From an uncultured Clostridia bacterium (GTDB taxonomy: Bacteria; Bacillota; Clostridia; Oscillospirales; Ruminococcaceae): a stretch of 14,085 nt of DNA. Each line of letters begins with the position of its first letter. The first letter of the stretch is position 1. Shown here in pieces: positions 6,516-13,047 of the stretch. The stretch covers positions 1-14,085 of the forward strand of contig CALLQQ010000134.1 of assembly GCA_938014915.1 (NCBI GenBank). The letters run 5' to 3'. The position numbers were made by a program, and so were the translations under genes. Below the pieces are notes generated by a model. That model saw only the letters and a program-made list of their open reading frames with translations, searched no databases and had not been told where the DNA came from.

Positions 6516-6935
6516 TTAGGAAATTGCAGATTCGTAATATTTAATAAATGAATCACGGCATTTACGATATACATCAATATCACATTCATACGGATCGGCG
6601 GTATTAATCACAATTACTCTATTTTGCAGATTCCTGATTGAGCGGGCACTATTTAGAACGGCCCGTTTATGAGCGAAACTCATAACATGTATTTCATCAA
6701 AGTCGGCAACATTATACTGTGATAATGGATCGACTATATGTTCACTTGCGTCTATTCCAATTTCCTCTAGAGCGGCTAGCGCATTTTCGGAAATCGCTTC
6801 ATCTGCTTGTGCGGCGATACCAGCACTGAAGAATTCATAATCCAATCCCTTTTTTCTAGCAATATCCCGCGCGATAAATTCCGCCATGGGACTTCTGCAA
6901 GTATTACCCGTGCAAACAATAAGAATCTTTTTCAT
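6516..6935 (-). CDS. ywlE: Low-molecular-weight phosphatase, YwlE-like (probable protein-arginine phosphatase)
   Basis: A 139-residue LMW-PTP fold enzyme. The P-loop VCTGNTCRS places the nucleophile at Cys8 and the phosphate-binding Arg at 14; the general acid is Asp114 in ADPY. The residue four after the nucleophile is Thr12, as in B. subtilis YwlE, where this Thr is linked to preference for phosphoarginine; typical tyrosine phosphatases of the family have Ile or Leu there. Hence arginine phosphatase is the favoured reading, but the substrate is inferred. An open frame extends to 6995, but the ATG at 6935 has a GGAGAG site 5 bases upstream and begins the usual MKKILIVCTGN, so it is the start. 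It lies 76 bases after polA and 15 before rimI. No McsB-like arginine kinase is in the window. Confidence 0.9.
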   Translation of the reverse strand: MKKILIVCTGNTCRSPMAEFIARDIARKKGLDYEFFSAGIAAQADEAISENALAALEEIGIDASEHIVDPLSQYNVADFDEIHVMSFAHKRAVLNSARSIRNLQNRVIVINTADPYECDIDVYRKCRDSFIKYYESAIS

Positions 6936-6957
6936 TATATCTCTCCTATAAAAGTCA

Positions 6958-6995
6958 GTGGGAATTTCCGTTTTAATGTGAAAAAACATCCCCAC
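6958..6995 (-). other. Possible RNA hairpin in the polA-ywlE gap
   Basis: On the minus strand GTGGGGA (6995-6989) can pair with TTCCCAC (6964-6958), including one G-U, and inside it GTTTT (6987-6983) can pair with AAAAC (6974-6970) around an 8-base loop. The structure lies between the polA stop and the ywlE ribosome site. Only four T follow, so it would be a weak terminator; a processing or attenuation role is possible. Confidence 0.3.
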
Positions 6996-7011
6996 AATTG
7001 CTTATATCTAT

Positions 7012-9540
7012 CTAATGCGCATCGTACCAGCTATTGCCGATATTGACATCGGCGACGAGTGGCGCTTTTAATACGGCGGCATTTTGCATCTCTTCATGCA
7101 AAATTTGGCTTGCTCTTTCACTATCTGCTTTACTTGCCTCAACGATTAATTCGTCATGCACTTGTAAAATCAATTTTGCATCGAGGTTTTCTGCCTTTAA
7201 TTTGCGATAAACATTGACCATTGCAATCTTTATAATATCGGCGGCGCTCCCCTGAATTGGTGTGTTCATTGCAATTCTCTTACCCAATGCCTGCTGAATT
7301 TTATTCTTCGATTTAAGTTCGGGGATATATCTTCTTCGTCCGAACATAGTAGTAACATATCCTTGCTCCTTGCCTTTTGAAACTGTATCTTCCATATAAT
7401 CACGCACGCCATGATATTTTGATAGATAGCCTTTAATATATCTATCCGCCTCCGCCACGCTGACCCCGATATCCTGGGATAGTGAATATGGACCAATTCC
7501 ATACACGATGCCGAAATTGACCGCCTTTGCCGCATTCCTCATTTGCGAATCGACAAGTGCTAGCGGTATTCCAAATACCTGTGATGCGGTGATAGCATGA
7601 ATATCCTCACCATCGTTGAATGCTTGAATCATAGTTCCATCATTTGAAATATCGGCAAGCACACGTAATTCAATTTGCGAATAGTCGGCATCTAGGAATA
7701 GATAACCCTCCTTCGCTATGAAGAATTTCCTCATGTTCCGCCCAAGTTCGGTTCGAACAGGGATATTCTGCATATTAGGTTCAGTTGATGAAATTCGCCC
7801 TGTTCGTGTTTCCGTCTGACGGAAGAAAGAATGGATTCTGCCATCGTCGTGCACAACTTTTAAGATGCCATCAACATATGTTGAATTGAGCTTCGTCAAT
7901 TGGCGATACTCAAGCACGAGCCCTATTATAGGATGTTCGTTGCGCAATTCTTCAAGCACTTCAGCATTTGTGGAATATCCGCTCTTTGTTTTCTTCTTCG
8001 GCGGTAGCCCAAGTTCATCAAATAAAATTTCACTTAGCTGCTTCGGCGAGCTAACATTGAAATCCCTACCTGCAAGTTCATGAATTTCACTCTCTATGCG
8101 GTTAATATCGTCCTTGAGTTCGTCGCCGAATTTCTTAATTCCAGCCTCATCAATTTCAATACCTTCGACCTCCATACTTGCGAGAACCTCCGCAAGTGGG
8201 AGCTCTATTTTATCGAGCAAATGCCTCATTCCTACCTGCTCAATTTCCCTATCAAGGGTATCGCATAAAGTCGGCATTACAGCAATTTCCCACTGCTGGT
8301 CACTATTTGCATTATAGGGAATATCCCATTCATTGCATAGTCGGTCAATGCTATAATCTGTCGATGTCGGATTAAGCAGATACCCAGCTAAAGAAATATC
8401 AAAGATAACATTATTTAACTCCCCATTATTCAGAAAGGCAAATTTATGCACTGCCTTTGCGTCATATGTTCGTTTAGGCAAGTCACTTTCCAATACTTTC
8501 AGTATATCCGCCTTTTGCGCAATCGAATATATATTACCATCTGTATTAATCTGCAACGTATCTCCAGTTAGTATAATATCAATTGTACTGCCAGCGCTGA
8601 TTAAATCGGCAATATCAATGCTATCGTGGAACGTTGCCTCTACTTGCGTTTTTGTATCTTCTTCATTAGCTGAATCCGCAACATCTGATAAGCCGAGCCT
8701 TTTAATAGTGGAGAACATTTCTAAATCACGCAGTAAGGCTGCCGCCTTTACATCTTGCACTTCGCCAATTTTGTAAGCATCTAGGTTGCGGTCGATTGGA
8801 ACATCAAGATCAATTGTTGATAGCATCCTACTCATGAATGCGTCATCTTTACCTTCCTCAAGTTTCTTCCTAAGTGATGGTGTTAACTTGATGCTATCCA
8901 GTGCTTCATATAAGTTTTCGAGTGTGCCGTGTTCTTTTATTAATGGGAGTGCAGTCTTTTCACCGATGCCCTTAATGCCGGGAATATTGTCGGATGCATC
9001 ACCCATTAGCCCTTTAACCTGTATTAAATCACGTGGCTGCACGCCGAATTCCTCCATTATTCTATCGGGAGTGTAGATTTTAGTTTCTTTAGTGGAGGCT
9101 AATCGCACTGTCACATTAGAATTTATTAGTTGGAAGCTATCCCTATCGCCCGTCGCAACATAGCATTCGCATTTACATTCGGTACAGGCGGCGGTAAGAG
9201 TGCCGATAATATCATCGGCTTCATATCCTTCTTTTTCGATAATTGTAATGCCGAGATATGTTAGCAATTCCTTGAGCGGTTGCATTTGCATTGCTAATTC
9301 GTCGGGCATTCCCTTCCTCTGTGCCTTGTATTCAGAATATGCCTTATGCCTGAATGTTGGAGCAGGCAAGTCAAACGCAATCGCAACACGGTCGGGCTGG
9401 ACCTCCTCTATTGTTTTAAGATAGATATTTATAAAACCTAAAATAGCATTAGTATATTGTCCTTTTGAATTTGATAGCAGCCTAATCCCGTAATAGGCAC
9501 GGTTAAGAATGCTGTTTCCATCGATTGTGAGCAATCGCAT
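7012..9540 (-). CDS. polA: DNA polymerase I
   Basis: Fills gaps and removes RNA primers in replication and repair. The 842-residue product has all three domain regions. Residues 1-290 are the 5'-nuclease, with DGNSILNRAY (7-16), YEADDIIG (106-113), ATGDRDSFQL and GDASDNIPGI (180-189). Residues 300-460 correspond to the 3'-5' exonuclease but lack the DxE metal-binding motif, keeping only a later FDISLAGYLL, so proofreading is probably absent, as in other Firmicutes and Thermus enzymes. Residues 460-842 are the polymerase: motif A DYSQIELR with Asp619, O-helix with Arg668, Lys672, Phe676 and Tyr680, and motif C VHDE with Asp796. Phe676 at the discriminating position implies discrimination against dideoxynucleotides. 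A GGTGGTG site precedes the ATG at 9540. It heads the ywlE-rimI-tsaD series and is divergent from dusB. Confidence 0.98.
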   Translation of the reverse strand: MRLLTIDGNSILNRAYYGIRLLSNSKGQYTNAILGFINIYLKTIEEVQPDRVAIAFDLPAPTFRHKAYSEYKAQRKGMPDELAMQMQPLKELLTYLGITIIEKEGYEADDIIGTLTAACTECKCECYVATGDRDSFQLINSNVTVRLASTKETKIYTPDRIMEEFGVQPRDLIQVKGLMGDASDNIPGIKGIGEKTALPLIKEHGTLENLYEALDSIKLTPSLRKKLEEGKDDAFMSRMLSTIDLDVPIDRNLDAYKIGEVQDVKAAALLRDLEMFSTIKRLGLSDVADSANEEDTKTQVEATFHDSIDIADLISAGSTIDIILTGDTLQINTDGNIYSIAQKADILKVLESDLPKRTYDAKAVHKFAFLNNGELNNVIFDISLAGYLLNPTSTDYSIDRLCNEWDIPYNANSDQQWEIAVMPTLCDTLDREIEQVGMRHLLDKIELPLAEVLASMEVEGIEIDEAGIKKFGDELKDDINRIESEIHELAGRDFNVSSPKQLSEILFDELGLPPKKKTKSGYSTNAEVLEELRNEHPIIGLVLEYRQLTKLNSTYVDGILKVVHDDGRIHSFFRQTETRTGRISSTEPNMQNIPVRTELGRNMRKFFIAKEGYLFLDADYSQIELRVLADISNDGTMIQAFNDGEDIHAITASQVFGIPLALVDSQMRNAAKAVNFGIVYGIGPYSLSQDIGVSVAEADRYIKGYLSKYHGVRDYMEDTVSKGKEQGYVTTMFGRRRYIPELKSKNKIQQALGKRIAMNTPIQGSAADIIKIAMVNVYRKLKAENLDAKLILQVHDELIVEASKADSERASQILHEEMQNAAVLKAPLVADVNIGNSWYDAH

Positions 9541-9571
9541 AATAATACACCACCAGTTTCTTTATATCCTA

Positions 9572-9580
9572 ATTATAACA
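9572..9580 (-). promoter_or_regulatory. Extended -10 promoter of polA
   Basis: The minus strand reads TGTTATAAT (9580-9572), a perfect -10 preceded by the TG of an extended -10 promoter; no good -35 box is visible at the usual distance. Transcription would start near 9565, about 25 bases before the polA ATG. Confidence 0.7.
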
Positions 9581-9618
9581 TACTTTTGTTAAAAACCCTA
9601 CACTTTTGCGTAAATATG

Positions 9619-9627
9619 TGCTAAAAT
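9619..9627 (+). promoter_or_regulatory. Extended -10 promoter of dusB
   Basis: TGCTAAAAT at 9619-9627 is an extended -10 with five of six matches in the hexamer and no obvious -35. The start point would be near 9634, which makes the in-frame ATG at 9638 too close to the RNA 5' end and supports translation from 9665. Confidence 0.55.
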
Positions 9628-9664
9628 AGCGATAATAATGCGAAAAACAAGGGAGAATGCAAAA

Positions 9665-10642
9665 ATGACCACGATAAAAATAGGGAATGTTGAGATAAAC
9701 AAAACCGCCGCACTAGCACCAATGGCATCGGTAGCCGATAAACCGTATCGCTTGATGGCGAAACGATTCGGCGCATCGTATGTTGTTGGCGAAATGGTAA
9801 GCGCTAAAGGGCTGTTTTATTCGGATAGGAAAGCTGCCCGATTGCTAACTGTCACAGATCAGGAAAGACCAATGGCGGTGCAATTATTCGGTAGCGAACC
9901 GAATTTCATGGCAGATGCAATAACTATATGTGAGAAGTATTGCCCCGATATAATAGATATAAACATGGGTTGCCCCGTTCCAAAGGTCGCTGGCAATGGT
10001 AGTGGCGCCTCTCTAATGCGTGATATTCACCTCGGGGAGAGAATTGTAAAAGCAATGGTGAGGGCAACTGATATACCGATAACAGCGAAAATTCGCAAAG
10101 GGTGGGACGATAATAACATCAATGCCGTCGAATACGCAAAAATGCTTGAATCCGCCGGAGTTAGTGCGATTACAGTGCACGGCAGGACAAAAGTGCAAAT
10201 GTATACGGGTAGGGCGGATTGGGATATAATAAAAGCGGTGAAGAATGCAGTAAGTATACCTGTAATCGGCAACGGTGATGTCAATTCGCTTGACGAATGT
10301 CGGCGTATGTATGAATATACGAATTGTGACCTTGTCATGATCGGGCGGGGCAGTTATGGCAGACCGTGGATATTCGAGCAGATAGATAGATTTTATCAAG
10401 ATGCAACGATTTTACCAGAGCCGACCATAGAGGAGAAAATGCAGATCATGCTTGACCATGTTCGATTAATAATAGACGACAAAGGCGAAAAGATGGGAAT
10501 GCTTGAAGCGAGGAAGCACGCCGCATGGTATATCAAAGGGAACCATAATGCGGCGAAGCTCCGCAACCAATGCGGCGGACTGGAGAAGTTCGCCGATTTA
10601 GAAGAAGTAGTTGAAATTGTATTAGCGGGCAGAAATGTATAG
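9665..10642 (+). CDS. dusB: tRNA-dihydrouridine synthase, DusB-type
   Basis: Flavoenzyme that reduces uridines in the D-loop of tRNA. The 325-residue product has the FMN-binding TIM barrel followed by the helical tRNA-binding tail. Visible motifs are APMASVADKPYR (18-29), DINMGCPVPKV (98-108) with catalytic Cys103, the Lys in ITAKIRKGWDD, the active-site His in ITVHGRT, PVIGNGDV, and the phosphate-binding VMIGRGSYGRPWIF. The ATG at 9638 is in frame, but the AAGGGAG ribosome site (9649-9655) lies 9 bases before the ATG at 9665 and inside the longer version, so the shorter start is right. It is a single gene divergent from polA and convergent with the GtrA gene. Subfamily B is chosen from overall similarity; in Firmicutes such enzymes may serve more than one tRNA position. 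Confidence 0.95.
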   Translation: MTTIKIGNVEINKTAALAPMASVADKPYRLMAKRFGASYVVGEMVSAKGLFYSDRKAARLLTVTDQERPMAVQLFGSEPNFMADAITICEKYCPDIIDINMGCPVPKVAGNGSGASLMRDIHLGERIVKAMVRATDIPITAKIRKGWDDNNINAVEYAKMLESAGVSAITVHGRTKVQMYTGRADWDIIKAVKNAVSIPVIGNGDVNSLDECRRMYEYTNCDLVMIGRGSYGRPWIFEQIDRFYQDATILPEPTIEEKMQIMLDHVRLIIDDKGEKMGMLEARKHAAWYIKGNHNAAKLRNQCGGLEKFADLEEVVEIVLAGRNV

Positions 10643-10663
10643 ATGTAAAAGCTGCTGAGCAAT

Positions 10664-10696
10664 ATTATTCCCCATGGATTATCCATGGGGAATAAT
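10664..10696. terminator. Long perfect hairpin between convergent dusB and GtrA genes
   Basis: A perfect 15-bp inverted repeat (10664-10678 with 10682-10696) leaves only a 3-base loop and has CCCC/GGGG in its middle. It lies 22 bases after the dusB stop and 28 bases past the GtrA stop on the other strand. No T-run follows on either strand, so it is not a textbook intrinsic terminator; its position suggests bidirectional termination or 3'-end protection. Confidence 0.5.
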
Positions 10697-10724
10697 TATA
10701 GTAATTTAAGGTATTAGCAATGTG

Positions 10725-11159
10725 CTAGCTTTTTTTCCTAAATACGAACAATTTACTCAGCAGATAGTTAAGAATAAGCACGACAACATTGTCCAGTATC
10801 TTTATAACGAATTCTTGAAATTTCCCGTTGAAACCGAGCATATCCACGAATAAATACATAATTGAAATATCGACTAAAAGGGTGAAAAGCCTAGCAGCAT
10901 AGAAGCTAGTAAATTCTTTTAGGAAGTTGTTTAGCCCCCTTGTGCGACTTTCAAACACCCATATTTTATTCGTGATAAAAGCGAATGTAACCGCTAAAAT
11001 CCATGCAAAAATATTTGCTCCTACCGTATTCATTGCAAATACATATCTAGCTAGTAGATAGCTAGATATTGATATGACAGTAGTCAGTCCGCCAAAGATA
11101 AGGTAATTGATTACTTCCTTGTTTTTAAGATATAGCTGCCTGAGCTTATTTATATTCAT
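10725..11159 (-). CDS. GtrA-family membrane protein
   Basis: A 144-residue protein with the four-helix pattern of the GtrA family (helices about 17-38, 45-67, 84-106 and 117-138) and its recurring features: the FGGLTT entry to helix 1, the FAFITNKIWVFES loop after helix 2, and the LNYLLSKLFVFRKKS ending. Family members are associated with moving or handling polyprenyl-phosphate-linked sugars for glycosylation of cell-surface polymers or lipopolysaccharide, usually beside glycosyltransferases. No glycosyltransferase is visible here; instead the gene begins 24 bases after the stop of the P-type-ATPase-like gene, so the two are probably cotranscribed. An AAGGTGG sequence precedes the ATG at a slightly long distance. 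The family call is firm; substrate and partner are unknown. Confidence 0.88.
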   Translation of the reverse strand: MNINKLRQLYLKNKEVINYLIFGGLTTVISISSYLLARYVFAMNTVGANIFAWILAVTFAFITNKIWVFESRTRGLNNFLKEFTSFYAARLFTLLVDISIMYLFVDMLGFNGKFQEFVIKILDNVVVLILNYLLSKLFVFRKKS

Positions 11160-11183
11160 ATAATCTTTTTACCACCTTATATT

Positions 11184-12812
11184 TTACAATTCTCTATTAT
11201 TCCACAGCAGAATTTGCAGTGTGTTAAGAGTGGTGATGCCTGCTGATGATAGTGTTATCATGGCGATAGCTCCCTGAGTTAATACCGTTCCCGTGAATGG
11301 ATATAATGCCATCGATGCGACTATGATACCAATAATACTAGATATGATCGCAATAGCAATATTAAGCTTTAAAATGCGCATTGCCGATTTTGCAAGTTGT
11401 AATGCACTCACGACGGCGCATAAATCATCTTCCTTTAATATAATGTTGGCGGCAGTGCGTACACTATCCTGCGCACCATATGCGGCAATGCCAAGACTTG
11501 CAGAGTTCAATGCGGGTAAATCGTCATCAGAACATCCAATCATGCACACAGTATCGCCCGCATTCTCGAATGCTGAAATTCTTTCCTGCTTTTCGCTGGG
11601 GGATACACCGGATATAAAGGTGTCAACACCTGTTAGAATGCTATGTTCATCACTTATGATATTGTTTCTACATGATATCATAACACATCTATAATTATTT
11701 GCAACCAATGATTTTATTAGCTTAATGCTACTTTCGTAAATCTTTTCACCTAATGCGATATATCCAGCAATTTCTTTATTAATTGCAATATACATTATCG
11801 TTGTAGCACTATCAGATATCGGCGATAGAACATTCAGACCTGCGACTTCTCTTTTCGTCATGAATTCCCTACCACCAATTAAAATTTCATCATCGTCAAT
11901 AGTAGCGGTGAAAGTATCGTCACCTAGATAGATACAGGGATTATTATCACTGACTTTATATGAATTTTTCAGTGCGTAGTTGATAATTGCAATAGCGGCG
12001 GAATGCGTTGAACCGCCGAGTGCCTGCGCCGCTAGGGAGGCAATTTGCTCACTTGTGTAGCCGGTAGCAACGGCAATCTTCTTAACGCATATATCATTCT
12101 CCGAAATAGCGGATCCGCTTATTACAATAGTATCAACTTTAGATGCTAGTTCAATTGCGGCGCCGCTTTTAATGTAAACTTTCAGCTGATTTGCCCGCTT
12201 GAATGTCATTGCAACAGTCATCGCAGGGGAAAATACTATTGCAGATGGGCATGAAATTGCCAGCATTAATGCCGATTGGCTAAGTGTAAAGGCGATCCCC
12301 TTATCAGCTATCGTATAGTAGGCGGCACAGCACAATGTAATAATCGCAACTGCAATCATATATCTTGATGATAGCCTATCCGTAAGTGGAAGTGATGCCC
12401 TGCCATCTTGGTTAAGGCGATTCCCGACAATGGTAAGGGAAATTAATACGCAAACGAATTGGAACATTAGGCTATCGACATAGCTAGAATCCCCCGAATA
12501 AATCATTATAATGCTATACAAAGAGTATAATATAGCTGAAATTATACTAATATGCATTAAAGAATTCGCATTGAATTGCATTTTCTGTATATTTTTCATA
12601 CCGCCCGATAGCTGACGGAATGAGATAATTAAGATAGGTATAATCAGGATTAGTTGAATTATCGAATGTGCGAGTGGATTCGCACGGGTGATGAGGATCG
12701 GCAGTGGTATCCTGAACCGCAGCAAATGATATATGCTAATATAGATAATTAATACGGAAAGTCCTATTATTACAGGGATTCTCCCCTTGCCGCATTTGCT
12801 TTGCAATTTCAT
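11184..12812 (-). CDS. Degenerate P1B-type ATPase relative (probable pseudoenzyme) lacking actuator domain
   Basis: A 542-residue membrane protein clearly derived from heavy-metal P-type ATPases but without their catalytic parts. Eight membrane segments occur at about 11-31, 46-65, 83-106, 110-130, 150-170, 176-199, 483-504 and 507-535, the P1B plan. Alignable landmarks include ANSLMHISII...AILYSLYS in segment 3, SCPS (187-190) in place of the metal-site CPC, and ALYPFTG...TLSSAGITTLN at the end. The actuator domain with TGE is absent: segment 4 runs within about 20 residues into PLTDRLSSRYM. At the phosphorylation motif DKTGT the protein has SGSAI (232-236); TGDN is SCRN (380-383); the HP motif is HS (His270); GDGxND is GCSDDD (426-431). 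The P-domain Lys in PSEKQERI remains. No N-terminal metal-binding CxxC is seen. The frame is intact. Start is uncertain: TAAGGAG lies 13 bases before this ATG; ATGs at 12851 and 12881 lack ribosome sites. Confidence 0.8.
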   Translation of the reverse strand: MKLQSKCGKGRIPVIIGLSVLIIYISIYHLLRFRIPLPILITRANPLAHSIIQLILIIPILIISFRQLSGGMKNIQKMQFNANSLMHISIISAILYSLYSIIMIYSGDSSYVDSLMFQFVCVLISLTIVGNRLNQDGRASLPLTDRLSSRYMIAVAIITLCCAAYYTIADKGIAFTLSQSALMLAISCPSAIVFSPAMTVAMTFKRANQLKVYIKSGAAIELASKVDTIVISGSAISENDICVKKIAVATGYTSEQIASLAAQALGGSTHSAAIAIINYALKNSYKVSDNNPCIYLGDDTFTATIDDDEILIGGREFMTKREVAGLNVLSPISDSATTIMYIAINKEIAGYIALGEKIYESSIKLIKSLVANNYRCVMISCRNNIISDEHSILTGVDTFISGVSPSEKQERISAFENAGDTVCMIGCSDDDLPALNSASLGIAAYGAQDSVRTAANIILKEDDLCAVVSALQLAKSAMRILKLNIAIAIISSIIGIIVASMALYPFTGTVLTQGAIAMITLSSAGITTLNTLQILLWNNREL

Positions 12813-12959
12813 ATATCTAATTACACTCCTTATAAATCTTCTTATCTTCATTATGCGTAGATTTCGTTCAAAAATAAACATAATAATGGGGAAAGTTAAA
12901 ATACGACATGAAAGATAGGAATATCACGGTGTGAAATAGTTTTAAATACAATATAGCAC

Positions 12960-12988
12960 TTGCATGCTTGGGATAATTTTGATATTAT
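12960..12988 (+). promoter_or_regulatory. Promoter of the CNNM/CorC gene
   Basis: TTGCAT (12960-12965) and TATTAT (12983-12988) are separated by 17 bases. Transcription would start near 12995 and leave a leader of about 50 bases before the TTG start at 13048. The -10 box overlaps the opposite-strand -10 of the ATPase-like gene. Confidence 0.6.
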
Positions 12989-13011
12989 AAAAGTACAATA
13001 ATATTGCACAA
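12984..13011 (-). promoter_or_regulatory. Promoter of the ATPase-like/GtrA unit
   Basis: On the minus strand TTGTGC (13011-13006) and a perfect TATAAT (12989-12984) are separated by 16 bases. Transcription would start near 12977, giving a leader of 125-165 bases depending on the true start codon. Apart from a short AGCA...TGCT hairpin I see no known riboswitch or other element in this leader. Confidence 0.55.
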
Positions 13012-13035
13012 TAATAATATTAATATGGATTGGAC

Positions 13036-13041
13036 AGGGGA
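13036..13041 (+). promoter_or_regulatory. Ribosome binding site selecting a TTG start
   Basis: AGGGGA lies 6 bases before the TTG at 13048. The first in-frame ATG, at 13078, falls inside the first membrane segment, so the TTG is the better start for the CNNM/CorC protein. Confidence 0.65.
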
Positions 13042-13047
13042 TAAACT

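Noticed and set aside
10715..10736. TAGCA/TGCTA hairpin plus T-run as the dusB terminator
   Set aside because: The stem is only 5 bp and the T-run is the Lys/Arg coding end of the GtrA gene; weak at best.
11184..12812. ATPase-like gene as a frameshifted or decaying pseudogene
   Set aside because: The frame is open over its full length, hydrophobic segments and domain order are intact, and the losses are motif replacements and a clean domain deletion, not stops or frameshifts.
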